Source: Gaiellasilicea sp963789355 (GTDB lineage: Bacteria > Actinomycetota > Thermoleophilia > Gaiellales > Gaiellaceae). From it: a stretch of 64,000 nt of DNA. The translations under genes and the position numbers were made by a program. The DNA lies in the NCBI GenBank assembly GCA_963789355.1, contig CAWBKK010000004.1, positions 124,001 to 188,000 on the forward strand, given 5' to 3'. Below the pieces are notes generated by a model. It was not told the origin of the DNA. It saw nothing but the letters and a program-made list of their open reading frames with translations, and searched no databases. Shown piece after piece: positions 23,574 to 32,016 of the stretch; position 1 is the first letter of the stretch; the number at the start of each line of letters is the position of its first letter.

Positions 23574-23961
23574 ACCGGTCGCGCGCGGAGCTTCCGGGCC
23601 CGCCGTTGTCGATGTAGTACATAACGTTGGCGGAGCCGACGAACGCACCGGTGTTCGTCTCACGAATGATCCCACCGACGACAGCCTTGTTACCGTTCAC
23701 CGCCAGGCACGTGACCTCCGTGCGGTTGATCGTGACCACGCCGTTTGTGCCGAAGATCAGACTCCCGTCCGCACCGCGCCGGCCGCCTCGGACGCCTAGG
23801 ACGCTGAGATCGCGCGGAACGCCGGCCGGGTTGACGAAATGCCCACCTCCCCAAACTGCGTCGCTGCGCGCCGGGGCCTCTCCGGTGTGGGACGAGTAAG
23901 CCGCGCCCGCGGCTGCCAGAGCCGCCGCCGCAGCGGCGGCAATCGCTGTCCTGCGTGACAT
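23455..23961 (-). CDS. Exported protein whose 3' end is antisense to rnpB
   Basis: 168 residues. An Ala-rich signal peptide (about 5-25) precedes a beta-rich domain with GGGHF, FGTNGVVTI, VTCLAVNGNKAVVGG and YIDNGGPG, a pattern I associate with actinobacterial exported proteins of unknown function. From about residue 130 on, the codons are the exact antisense of the 3' third of rnpB, so this tail is dictated by the RNA gene. GAAGGAGGAGCGC before the ATG is a good ribosome-binding site. It is divergent from SARP regulator 4, with an 11-bp repeat array between them. Confidence 0.75.
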   Translation of the reverse strand: MSRRTAIAAAAAAALAAAGAAYSSHTGEAPARSDAVWGGGHFVNPAGVPRDLSVLGVRGGRRGADGSLIFGTNGVVTINRTEVTCLAVNGNKAVVGGIIRETNTGAFVGSANVMYYIDNGGPGSSARDRSWVTIPLGRELPHGSSGVPDPSAGSVGGICFTLHRTGFG

Positions 23962-23991
23962 TGCGCTCCTCCTTCGAGATTTGCCATCCGG

Positions 23992-24034
23992 AGTCTGAGC
24001 GGGGGCTCTAACGGTCTTCTAACGGCGTCGTGAC
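23992..24034 (-). promoter_or_regulatory. SARP-type repeat array with different heptamer (GTTAGAN)
   Basis: Read on the minus strand: GTCACGA (24034-24028), GTTAGAA (24023-24017) and GTTAGAG (24012-24006) at an 11-bp period, then 8 bp, then CAGACT (23997-23992) as -10. The phase of the heptamer was chosen to fit, but the 11-bp periodicity of CTAACGG on the plus strand is direct. It would drive the exported protein at 23961. Confidence 0.6.
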
Positions 24035-24052
24035 GCTCGTCTTGGGGGGTGG

Positions 24053-24058
24053 TACCGT
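24053..24058 (+). promoter_or_regulatory. Leaderless -10 of SARP regulator 4
   Basis: TACCGT fits TANNNT and is 6 nt before ATG 24065. Confidence 0.45.
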
Positions 24059-24064
24059 CGATGG

Positions 24065-25945
24065 ATGGGGCTGGAGTTCCTGATCCTCGGCCCGCTCGAG
24101 GTGAGGCGAGCCGGACTGCGCCTCGACCTGGGTCCGCCGAAGCGGCGAACGCTACTCGCAGCGCTCCTCGTGCACGCCAACGAGGTTGTTTCCCCCGAGC
24201 GGCTCGTCGAGTGCCTGTGGCACAGCGAGGCACCTGCGACCGCCCGCGCGGTGCTGCAGAACCACGTCCACGGTCTGCGCGAGCTCCTGGGCGCCGATCG
24301 CGTCGATCGCGTCGGCCAGGGCTACCGGCTGGTGGTGATGGACGGTGAGCTGGATTCTGTGCGATTCCTCGAGCTCGTCGAGCGCGCGCGGCCGCCGGAC
24401 GTCGCCACGCGAGCGGCGCTCCTCCGCGAGGCGCTCGCCTGCTGGCGTGGCGACCCGCTCACGGGGACGCCGATCGACGGCGACGTCCTCCTGGAACTCG
24501 ACCACCTCGCAGAGCTCCGCCTCGTCGCGCTCGAGCGCCTCCTCGAAACCGACGTCGAACTCGGCCGAAGCGCGGAGATCGTGCCCGAGCTCGAGGCACT
24601 CGTGGCATCCCACCCGCTCCGCGAAGGCCTCTGGCGCCTCCTCATGCTCGCCCTCCACCACTCCGGCCGCGACGCTGACGCGCTTGACGCGTACAGACGG
24701 GCGCATCGAACGCTTGTCGACGAGGTCGGGCTCGAGCCCGGCCCGGCGCTCAGAGAGTTGCAGCGGAAGATCCTCGTGGGCGACGTCCCGAGTGCGGATG
24801 ATTTCGTCGACCGCGGCGCCGCCCTCCTTCCGATGGACCGACGAGAGCGCGCGCGCGCTCTCGTCGGCTACGCGACGACGATCGCGCGCCGGGGCGACCT
24901 CCCGCGGGCGGAGGCGGCATTCCGGAAAGCCTCTCAGGACGCCGCAGCCGCGGACGATCGGGTTGCGGCGGCACAGGCCGGACTCCGACTCGCGCAGACC
25001 CAGATGTACCGGCAGACCATCGGGCTCAGGGAGTACCTCGCCCACGCGCAGGAAGCCGCTGCGGCCGCCGACGAGGCAGGTGACGACGGCGCACTTGCCG
25101 AGGCGCTGCGCGCACAGGGACACATGCTGCGCGACCTGGGGCGCGCCGCCGAGGCGGCGGAGGTCCTGCGCGACGCCGCGGCGGCGGCCGTCCGTGCAGG
25201 CGATCGGTGGCAGGAGGCGATGGCGTTGGGTGCGCGAGCGATGGCGCTTGCGGTGAGCGCCGCGCCCGCCGACGACGTGATCGCCGAATGCGATCGCGTC
25301 TTGGCGACGCTCCGTGACTGGCCCCCCGAGGGGCCAACCGGCCTCTGGACGAGCCTCGGTCTGATGCACACCCATGCGGGCCGACTGGACCGCGCGAGAA
25401 AGTTCTTCGATCGCGCGAAGACGGGATCCCAACGCCTCGGCGCCCCGGGGAGGCTCGCCTTCGCCACGAGCTGGTCGGGCTGGGCGGAGCTGATCGTCGG
25501 CGATCTCGACGCGGCAGAAGCAGACCTGCAAACCGCTTACGAGCTCTGCCGGGCCTATCCGGTCGCACTCTGTCTTCACGCACCGCAGCTCGGTTATGTG
25601 GCTGCCTTGCGCGGGCGCCTCGAGGAGGCGGAGCAGCTCGGCCTCGAAGGCAAACACACGGCGGGAAGCGAGGATTTCACGGCGCAGGTTTCGTGGCGAA
25701 GTACCCTCGCGCTCGTGTCATCGTTGCGATCAGACCACGCGCCCGCGCTGGCACTGGCCGAAGAGGCCGTAGAGATCGCCCGCGCCGGCGACTGGACGCT
25801 ACTGACGGCGGAAAGACTGGCCGACCTCGGACGGACCCTTCGCCGCGCCGGCGACGAAGCAGGCTGTACACGCGCGTTCGCCCAGGCAGCCGCCCTCTAC
25901 GAAGCAAAGGGGAGCGCCCTGTGCCTCGAGCGGCTTTACAGCTGA
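24065..25945 (+). CDS. SARP-family regulator 4 (winged helix-BTAD-TPR, no ATPase)
   Basis: 626 residues. The winged helix (LEFLILGPLEVRRAG, about 1-85) and BTAD (about 90-235, ending EVGLEPGPALRELQ) are like those of regulators 1-3. The P-loop ATPase is missing, and a TPR-like Ala-rich helical region (about 260-620) follows directly. It thus belongs to the medium SARP class and may sense a partner or ligand through its TPRs. It is divergent from the exported protein gene at 23961, mirroring the regulator/exported-protein pairs at 1-12 kb. Confidence 0.9.
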   Translation: MGLEFLILGPLEVRRAGLRLDLGPPKRRTLLAALLVHANEVVSPERLVECLWHSEAPATARAVLQNHVHGLRELLGADRVDRVGQGYRLVVMDGELDSVRFLELVERARPPDVATRAALLREALACWRGDPLTGTPIDGDVLLELDHLAELRLVALERLLETDVELGRSAEIVPELEALVASHPLREGLWRLLMLALHHSGRDADALDAYRRAHRTLVDEVGLEPGPALRELQRKILVGDVPSADDFVDRGAALLPMDRRERARALVGYATTIARRGDLPRAEAAFRKASQDAAAADDRVAAAQAGLRLAQTQMYRQTIGLREYLAHAQEAAAAADEAGDDGALAEALRAQGHMLRDLGRAAEAAEVLRDAAAAAVRAGDRWQEAMALGARAMALAVSAAPADDVIAECDRVLATLRDWPPEGPTGLWTSLGLMHTHAGRLDRARKFFDRAKTGSQRLGAPGRLAFATSWSGWAELIVGDLDAAEADLQTAYELCRAYPVALCLHAPQLGYVAALRGRLEEAEQLGLEGKHTAGSEDFTAQVSWRSTLALVSSLRSDHAPALALAEEAVEIARAGDWTLLTAERLADLGRTLRRAGDEAGCTRAFAQAAALYEAKGSALCLERLYS

Positions 25946-26276
25946 CTGGTGAAGACAGCGCGCCGATCCGACGCGCTCGAGGTCAGAGCTCACGCCCTGC
26001 CGTCCCTGCGCTCGTCTCTCGCGTCGCGCGTTCCGCTCGAGCGACGCTTTCCGATCAGCGCGACACGATCCGCGCCTCTCTCCCAGCCGACCTCCTGCTC
26101 GGTTGCACCTCCGCAACGCTCGTGCAAGCTTCGTCCGCGGGAGTCGGGACCGTCGGCACGCTCAACATCCAAATCGGTGTGGGGGCCGTCCTCTTCGCCG
26201 CGTTTACGGCTCGGAGCTGGCGATCCACGCGATGAGCATGCGGGCCAAGTACCGGCGGCTGCTACCGGAAGGATGA
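25946..26276 (+). pseudogene. Gene-poor stretch with remnant of a toxin-like 3' end
   Basis: No intact gene is visible here. The last frame before the antitoxin-like start (26206-26276) reads VYGSELAIHAMSMRAKYRRLLPEG and stops in an ATGA-type overlap. This looks like the C-terminus of a small toxin paired with the ribbon-helix-helix gene. Upstream of this the frame does not resemble a protein, so the toxin appears destroyed. The assignment is by resemblance only. Confidence 0.4.
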
Positions 26277-26278
26277 GG

Positions 26279-26550
26279 ATGGCGAGGAAGACGCATGGTA
26301 GGACGAAAAGCGGCGCACCGATCACGGACGAGCTGGTTGCCGAGCTGGTCGAGAAGGCCGAGGTCGGGTACTACGTCGACGAGATAATTCGCAGACGTGG
26401 GGGCGTCCCCGATCGGCTCGGCCGCCGCGAGCGTCGAGTCTGTCCGGCTCGATCCCGAGCTGCGCGAGGCGCTGCACGAAGACCCGAGGGCGACACGAGA
26501 CGACCTCTTCGGTCCGTAAGGCGCTGCGCCGGTACCTCGACGTCGCCTGA
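26279..26550 (+). pseudogene. Frameshifted ribbon-helix-helix antitoxin-like gene
   Basis: Frame 1 gives MARKTHGRTKSGAPITDEL ... VDEIIRRRGG. After 26400 the sense continues in a second frame (IGSAAASVESVRLDPELREAL, from 26412) and then in a third (TTSSVRKALRRYLDVA, 26500-26550). Together they make a CopG-like protein of about 90 residues. The first break falls in G5 and C4 runs, so sequencing error or true decay are both possible. Good ribosome-binding sequence GGAAGGA lies upstream. Confidence 0.7.
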
Positions 26551-26726
26551 CAATCGGTTCACTCGGGCGCAAGCTCCGGGCATCACCGGTGCATCACCGC
26601 TACAGCATTCTGCGGCTCCTGACGGCACTTTCGGATCGCCTGCCGATACGAGATATCCGAAGCGAAATACCTGCAAAATGCGGCTATCAGCCGGTCCAAG
26701 CCGAAAACGAGGACGCAGAATCCGGC

Positions 26727-26981
26727 TTACAGGCCTGCTAACGAAAAGCCCTGCTTGCAGGGCTTTTCTATGCTCGTCCGCTGTCGCGCCGGGCGCTGAC
26801 CGGTGCGTGCGAATGTCGGGAGCTGGAGCTTGCGCCGGTAGGCGCCCGGGGTGATGCCGGTGATGCGCTTGAAGAGGCGTCGGAAGGATGCGGGGTCTTC
26901 GTAGCCGACTGCGTAGCTGATCGCGTCGACTAGCTCGGTGGTCCGCTCGGGCGGCGCGCTCCGGCGCCGCCCGTTCAGCCA
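26727..26981 (-). pseudogene. AraC-family regulator C-terminal fragment
   Basis: The minus strand encodes VDAISYAVGYEDPASFRR, LFKRITGITPGAYRRKL, the second helix-turn-helix and end of an AraC/XylS (GlxA-like) regulator. The first helix-turn-helix and the sensor domain are absent, and no start codon precedes the fragment; it begins right after the stop of the sensor kinase gene. It is a remnant of a deleted gene. The reading frame runs on through the terminator hairpin. Confidence 0.7.
26744..26767. terminator. Perfect rho-independent terminator
   Basis: AAAAGCCCTG (26744-26753), loop CTTG, CAGGGCTTTT (26758-26767), with T-rich flank on both strands. It can end transcription from either side of the decayed region. 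Confidence 0.85.
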
Positions 26982-28534
26982 AGCGGGAGCGTCGCTGTGA
27001 TCGTCGTGCCGCGACCGGAGGGGCTGACGATGATCAGCGTGCCTCCTTCCGCTTCGGCGCGATCGCGCAGCCCCAGCAGCCCGGTTCCCTGCGACGTGTC
27101 GGCGCCACCCGTCCCGTCGTCGCTGATCTCGAGCCGGAGACCAGCGTCCTTGCGCTCGACAGTGACGCAGGCTCGGGACGCGTTCGCGTGCTTGACGATG
27201 TTCGTGAGGCCTTCCGAGACGATGAAGTACGCGGTCGCCTCGACGTGCTGGTGGAGACGCTCGTCGAGGACGTCGAGCTCGACCGGGAGCGGAAGCCTCT
27301 CCTGGAGCGAGACCAGCGCGCCGCGCAGGCCGTGCTCGGTGAGCGCGCCCGGGTGAAGGCCGCGGGCGAGCTCGCGCAGCTCTTCGAGCCCGGCATCGAG
27401 CTCGCGAGCTGAGTCGTCCAGCAGCTGGCTCGCCCGGGGCGGGTCCTTCTCGAGCTGCGCCTTCGCGACCCGGAGCAGCAGCGTCGCTGCGACCAGCCGC
27501 TGCTGGGCACCGTCATGGAGGTTGCGCTCGAGCCGCCGCCGCTGCTCGTCCCCCGCCCTCACGATCCGGGCTCGCGACGTCTGCAGGTCCTCCCGCGCCT
27601 GCGCGCTCGCGACCGCGAGCGAGACCAGGTCGCAGAACGCGGCGAGCCTCACCTCTGCCGTCTGCGGAAGCGGCTCCGCGCCGCCGATCGAGACGGCGCC
27701 CCAGAGATTGCCCGCGACGATGATCGGCGCCGCCACCGTGGAGCGGTAGCCGCTCCGCAGCATCAGCTCCGCGAACTCGCCTTCCGTGGCGCCCCAGTCG
27801 TCGACGCGGGCCGGCGCACCGGTCTCGCGGGCGCGCCCGATCGACGTGGTCTCGTCCGCGTAGAGTCGCGTCCCGAGCGGGAACGGGTCGATCCCGTCCC
27901 GGTTGTGGCGCCCGACGACGGTGGCGGTGTCGTCCCCCTCGTACCGCCAGACCGCCGAGGTGGTCACCCCGAGCACCCGCGCGCATTCGTCGGAGACGGC
28001 CATGAAGACACGCTCCGGGCTCGCCTCGGACGCAACGAGCGTTGCCACGCGGCGGAGGGCTCGCTGTTCCTGGGCCAGCTGGCCGACCTCCGCCAGTTTC
28101 GCCTCCGGATCGTCTGCGAGCGCCGGCTCGTCCGAGGTGTTCGTCCGGTCGGTCAGGTCGATCCCGGTCGTGACGAGGTACCCGGGTGTGTCCGCAGTCG
28201 CGGGGACAAGCTTGTTCGACCAGGCGATCAGCCGCCGTCCCCCGTCCTTCGTCGTCCAGTGGCCGACCTGCGGGCTGGAGTGCTCCGTCTTCCAGATGAA
28301 CGCGAGCAGCTCGCGAAACGCCTCCCGCTCGTCGCTGGGGATCAGAGCGTCGGCCAGCTCGTGACCGACGACCTCTTCCCGGGAGTGGCCGGTGGCGCGC
28401 TCGCACGCGTCGTTGAAGAGCAGGATGCGACCGTCCGTGTCGAGCACGCAGACGAGCGACTGCGTCGTCTCCGCGAGCACGCGGGCGAATTCGTCGCCGA
28501 GCTGGAACTGCGTGATCTGCCGCTGCCTCGCCAT
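26975..28534 (-). CDS. PAS-GAF sensor histidine kinase (NarL type)
   Basis: 519 residues, no membrane segment, so cytoplasmic. PAS domain (about 15-128), GAF domain (about 165-312), HisKA_3 with phosphoacceptor His340 (LERNLHDGAQQR), and HATPase (SEGLTNIVKHA ... DDGTGGA ... GTGLLGLRDR). ATG 28534 has GGGAG upstream and TAGGCT 11 nt upstream; earlier starts would lie before that promoter. A LuxR-type partner is not adjacent, the nearest being the regulator at 30486. It probably senses a small ligand or redox state. Confidence 0.92.
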   Translation of the reverse strand: MARQRQITQFQLGDEFARVLAETTQSLVCVLDTDGRILLFNDACERATGHSREEVVGHELADALIPSDEREAFRELLAFIWKTEHSSPQVGHWTTKDGGRRLIAWSNKLVPATADTPGYLVTTGIDLTDRTNTSDEPALADDPEAKLAEVGQLAQEQRALRRVATLVASEASPERVFMAVSDECARVLGVTTSAVWRYEGDDTATVVGRHNRDGIDPFPLGTRLYADETTSIGRARETGAPARVDDWGATEGEFAELMLRSGYRSTVAAPIIVAGNLWGAVSIGGAEPLPQTAEVRLAAFCDLVSLAVASAQAREDLQTSRARIVRAGDEQRRRLERNLHDGAQQRLVAATLLLRVAKAQLEKDPPRASQLLDDSARELDAGLEELRELARGLHPGALTEHGLRGALVSLQERLPLPVELDVLDERLHQHVEATAYFIVSEGLTNIVKHANASRACVTVERKDAGLRLEISDDGTGGADTSQGTGLLGLRDRAEAEGGTLIIVSPSGRGTTITATLPLG

Positions 28535-28587
28535 CTCCCGAACTGAGCCTAGCGGGAGGATTTTGCAACTTCCTGACATTGCCGTTG

Positions 28588-28593
28588 TAGCGT
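28588..28593 (+). promoter_or_regulatory. Leaderless -10 of the secreted protein gene
   Basis: TAGCGT is 7 nt before GTG 28601, with no ribosome-binding site. Confidence 0.5.
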
Positions 28594-28600
28594 TGTCCGT

Positions 28601-29056
28601 GTGCGCGCCCTTCTCTGCCTGGTCGCTCTCGTGCTCGCGGTTCCAGCGGCGGCCGCGGACGATCCTTCGGCCTATGGGATGGCGCAGCGCGGGAGCTTCA
28701 AGGTGGTCAGCAACGTCCTGCTCAGCAAGAGCGGGGGTGAGATGAAGGGCGTCTGGCTCGACGGGAAGGTCGGCTGCCTCGACACGCGAACGCTGCGGGT
28801 GTCGATCCAGATCGACCTCGTCTCGGCCGCCGGCAAGACGACGAGGATCAAGCGCTCGCGGCAGGGTGCCGTGGACAACTGCGCCGAGGGCGGGCCGAAC
28901 TTCGGCTTCGACCTGGCCCCGAGGGCGTACAAGATGAGCTGCGCGAACGGCCGCTGGCGTCCGGGCCGATACTCGCTGACGACGAGGACGCTCGACATCC
29001 GCTCGGGGATCTCAGCCCACGCGAGTCTCTACCACCAGGTCACGAAGCGCTGCTGA
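28601..29056 (+). CDS. Secreted four-cysteine protein of unknown function
   Basis: 151 residues with a clear signal peptide (about 1-19, ending AAAADD). The mature part is beta-rich with four Cys (GCLD, DNCAE, MSCAN and the last residue), probably two disulfides. I do not recognise the family. It lies between two sensor kinase genes, divergent from the first and convergent with the second, and could be a sensed or regulated envelope protein. Confidence 0.7.
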   Translation: MRALLCLVALVLAVPAAAADDPSAYGMAQRGSFKVVSNVLLSKSGGEMKGVWLDGKVGCLDTRTLRVSIQIDLVSAAGKTTRIKRSRQGAVDNCAEGGPNFGFDLAPRAYKMSCANGRWRPGRYSLTTRTLDIRSGISAHASLYHQVTKRC

Positions 29057-29057
29057 G

Positions 29058-30443
29058 CTAGGCGCGGAGAACGACTTCCAGCGCGGTGCCTCGTCCAGGG
29101 CGTGAGCGGAGGTTGAAGCCGCCGTCGATCGTCTTCGCACGCAAGCGCATGTTCTTCAGGCCCTGGCCGGCCGCAGCACCGTCGCCGCCGAAGCCGACGC
29201 CGTCGTCGCTGACGCTGACGATCCGCCGGCCGTGCCGCTGGCCGATCCAGACCTCGGCACGCTGGGCCCCTGCGTGTTTGCGGACGTTGGCGAGGCCCTC
29301 CTGGACGATCCGGAACACCTCGATCTGCTCGTCGGGCGCGAGCAGGATCGCCGGGTCGATCTCAACGTCGACCGCGAGCACGCCGTCGGCGGTGAGGAAC
29401 TCGACGTAGCGGCGCAGGGCGGCGTCGAACGGGGCTGAGCCGCTGGCGGAGGAGAGCGCGAGGACGGCGAAGCGCGCCTCCTGCTGGGCCGCGGCCGCAG
29501 CCTCTTTCAGCTTGGGCAGCGTTTGCCGGAGTGGCGCCCCGGATTCGAGCATGCTGGCGTGCGTGGAGACGGCGAAGAGGTACTGGGCGAGCCCGTCGTG
29601 GATCTCCCTGGCCACACGTGCACGCTCCTCCGCGACCGCCCGCCCGAACTCGGCGAAGCTGATCGCACGCCAGACGCCGACGAGCAGGAGCCCGTAGGCG
29701 AGGAGGCGGAGGAAGTCTCCCTGCGAGACGAAATCGCTCGAGACGCGGGGCGTCAGCACGTAGTGGAGCTCGGCGAAGAGGGTCAGCGTGGCGCCGAGCG
29801 CGAGCCAGCTGTCGAGATCCTCGCCCCGCGCCCGGTAGCGAATCCCGAACCCGAGGACGGCGAAGAGCGCGAGCAGCGCCAGGAACGACGTGGCGACGGT
29901 GAGCTCGACGGCGCGGGCGCCATCGCCGGAGGCGTCGAGGAGGCTCAGCCGCGCGCCGAAGCCGCGGAGCGGGAGCCACACGGCGAGGAGGGCGCCGAGC
30001 AGGACGACGATCCCGGCCAGCAGCATTCGCTTCCTCGCGACGATCCGCGGCGCCGGGACGAGCGGGGCGAGCGCGATCAGCGTCGCCGCGAGCACGCGGG
30101 CGGCAATCGCCGCCCAAGCCTCGGGTGCGTCCTGGTTGGAGCCGCCGAGGACCGGTACGACCGAGAACGCGAGCGTGCCCACCCCGGCGACGAAGAATCC
30201 GGCGGCGAGCAACAGGTCGAGGACGCGCCCTTCGACCGAGAAGCGGACGGCGGCGAGGATGGCGACGATCGTCGCCGCCAGCACGACGGCGGTGTCGAGC
30301 ACGAGCCGTCCTTCCGGGAGCTCGTAGGTGTTGCGGAGCACCGGGTTGGTCAGGAAGAGCGCCGTCGCCGACCCCAGCAGAGCGACCAGCAACAGCTCGC
30401 CGACCAGCCAGCTCTCGAACGTGTCCTTGGTGTTGCGGTGCAC
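29058..30443 (-). CDS. Membrane sensor histidine kinase (NarL type)
   Basis: 461 residues. About seven or eight membrane helices (about 12-260) form the sensor, followed by HisKA_3 with His282 (AREIHDGLAQYL) and HATPase (QEGLANVRKHA, DDGVGFGGDG, GQGLKNMRLRA). GTG 30443 follows AGGGTGA and excludes a nonsense N-terminal extension. It is divergent from the LuxR response regulator at 30486, 42 bp apart, which is its likely partner. Confidence 0.9.
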   Translation of the reverse strand: MHRNTKDTFESWLVGELLLVALLGSATALFLTNPVLRNTYELPEGRLVLDTAVVLAATIVAILAAVRFSVEGRVLDLLLAAGFFVAGVGTLAFSVVPVLGGSNQDAPEAWAAIAARVLAATLIALAPLVPAPRIVARKRMLLAGIVVLLGALLAVWLPLRGFGARLSLLDASGDGARAVELTVATSFLALLALFAVLGFGIRYRARGEDLDSWLALGATLTLFAELHYVLTPRVSSDFVSQGDFLRLLAYGLLLVGVWRAISFAEFGRAVAEERARVAREIHDGLAQYLFAVSTHASMLESGAPLRQTLPKLKEAAAAAQQEARFAVLALSSASGSAPFDAALRRYVEFLTADGVLAVDVEIDPAILLAPDEQIEVFRIVQEGLANVRKHAGAQRAEVWIGQRHGRRIVSVSDDGVGFGGDGAAAGQGLKNMRLRAKTIDGGFNLRSRPGRGTALEVVLRA

Positions 30444-30485
30444 GTCACCCTCATCGGCAGCGAGCGACTTGCCGATGAGTGGGAG

Positions 30486-31130
30486 ATGCCCGAGCGAATC
30501 CTCGTCGTCGACGACCATCCCCTCACGCGCGATGCACTCGCGTCGCTGCTGGCGAGTGGTGGCTTCGCCGTCGTCGGCGAGGCGGCGGACGGCGTCGAAG
30601 CGCTCGAGCTGGCGGCCCAGCTTCAGCCCGACCTCGTCCTGCTCGACCTCTCCATGCCCGGCCTCGACGGGCTCGCAGCGCTGCCGAGGTTGCGCGCGGC
30701 CGCGCCCGGCTGCGAAGTCGTCGTGCTCACCGCCTCGGGCACCGAGGACAACCTGCTCGGAGCGATTCGGGCCGGTGCGGCCGGCTATCTACTCAAGAGC
30801 GAGCCGCCGGATCGGATCGTGGCGTTCCTCCGCGGAGTCGCGAACGGTGAGGCCGCGCTCTCGGGCGAGGTCGCCAGGCGCCTGCTCGACCAACTGCGCA
30901 GCGGCGGCCGGATCGGCGGCGGCGTCCCGGACGGGATCGCCGGAACGCTCTCGGCGCGCGAGGTCGAGGTGCTGCTCCTGCTCGACGAGCACCTCTCGAC
31001 CGATGACATCGCCAAGCGTCTGTTCATCTCGGAGCACACCGTCCGCTCCCACGTGAAGAGCATGCTGCGCAAGCTCGGCGTCTCGTCGCGCCGCGACGCG
31101 CTCGAGCAGCTCGCACTCGCCCGGCAGTGA
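30486..31130 (+). CDS. LuxR-type response regulator
   Basis: 214 residues. Receiver domain (about 1-120) with phosphoacceptor Asp54 (LLDLSMPG), Thr in VLTAS and Lys in YLLKS; LuxR helix-turn-helix (about 148-210) with LSAREVEVLLLL and HTVRSHVKSMLRKLG. GTGGGAG precedes the ATG. It pairs with the divergent membrane kinase. Confidence 0.95.
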   Translation: MPERILVVDDHPLTRDALASLLASGGFAVVGEAADGVEALELAAQLQPDLVLLDLSMPGLDGLAALPRLRAAAPGCEVVVLTASGTEDNLLGAIRAGAAGYLLKSEPPDRIVAFLRGVANGEAALSGEVARRLLDQLRSGGRIGGGVPDGIAGTLSAREVEVLLLLDEHLSTDDIAKRLFISEHTVRSHVKSMLRKLGVSSRRDALEQLALARQ

Positions 31131-31137
31131 GCGCTCG

Positions 31138-32016
31138 CTAGGAGCTGAAGCCGGCGTGGGCGGCGGCGACGAGGCGCGGCAGCGTCTCGAGGTTGTAGCC
31201 GCCCTCGAGCACGGCGGCGACGCGAGGGCCGAGAGCGGCGCACCGCTCGGCGAGCTCGCGGAAGCACTCCTCCGTCAGCTCCATCTCCGCCAGCGGATCG
31301 TCAGCGTGCGCGTCGAAGCCGGCGGAGACGAGGACGAGGTCGGGAGCGAACGCCCTCACGCCCGGTTCGACGATGGTCTCGAACGCCGCTCGGTAGTCGT
31401 CGTCGCCGGAGCCTGCGGGCAGCGGGACGTTCAGCGTCGACTCGTCGCTCGTCCCGGGACCGCCGGTTCCCGGCCAGAACGGCCACTGGTGGAGCGAGAC
31501 GACGAGGACGCTGTCGTCGCCGCGAAAGAGTGCATCCGTGCCGTTGCCGTGGTGGACGTCGAAGTCGATGATCGCGACTCGCCCGAGCTCGCGCTCGGCC
31601 TGTGCGTAGCGTGCCGCGACGGCGACGTTGTTCAGCAGGCAGAAGCCCATCGCCCGGCCCGCGAGCGCATGATGTCCGGGCGGGCGAACAAGCGCGAAGC
31701 CACCCCGGTCGACGGCCTCGAGCGTGATTCCGGCGGCGAGGGTCGCCGCTCGCCACGACGTCTCCGAGCAGACGGTGTCGGCGTCCAGCTGCACGGGCCG
31801 ATCGACCGCCTGCAGCAGCTCGAGGTAGGCGGTCTCATGCACGCGCCCGAGCTGCTCGAGCGTCGCCTCCCGCTCGACCGTCTCGCCGTCGAGCACGAGC
31901 AACCGGTCTTGCCGCTCGGGGTGGTGGTCGCCCGTCGGGTGCAGCCGCGCGAGCGAGGGGTTCGTCAGGAGGTCGACAGCGCCTCCAGCCGGCCGGCGAG
32001 GCGTCCGAGCCCCCAC
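31138..32016 (-). CDS. Histone deacetylase-like (AcuC-type) amidohydrolase
   Basis: About 292 residues of the arginase/deacetylase fold: HHPERQDRL, RPPGHHALAG with the tandem catalytic His pair, IIDFDVHHGNGT and VSAGFDAHADDPL with the zinc ligands, and LEGGYN. Such bacterial enzymes deacetylate acetyl-CoA synthetase or polyamines. The start is uncertain: it overlaps the exonuclease gene, and GTG 32016 is the nearest in-frame start that keeps the N-terminal motifs. Third gene of the plsC-exonuclease-deacetylase operon. Confidence 0.88.
   Translation of the reverse strand: MGARTPRRPAGGAVDLLTNPSLARLHPTGDHHPERQDRLLVLDGETVEREATLEQLGRVHETAYLELLQAVDRPVQLDADTVCSETSWRAATLAAGITLEAVDRGGFALVRPPGHHALAGRAMGFCLLNNVAVAARYAQAERELGRVAIIDFDVHHGNGTDALFRGDDSVLVVSLHQWPFWPGTGGPGTSDESTLNVPLPAGSGDDDYRAAFETIVEPGVRAFAPDLVLVSAGFDAHADDPLAEMELTEECFRELAERCAALGPRVAAVLEGGYNLETLPRLVAAAHAGFSS

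Noticed and set aside
26279..26550. Intact ribbon-helix-helix antitoxin
   Set aside because: The conserved residues lie in three different frames, so it cannot be translated as one protein without frameshifts.
26680..26745. Sequence ending in CTGCTAAC near inverted arms, reminiscent of an integron attC core
   Set aside because: No matching second core site and no integrase or cassette; the following hairpin is a normal terminator.
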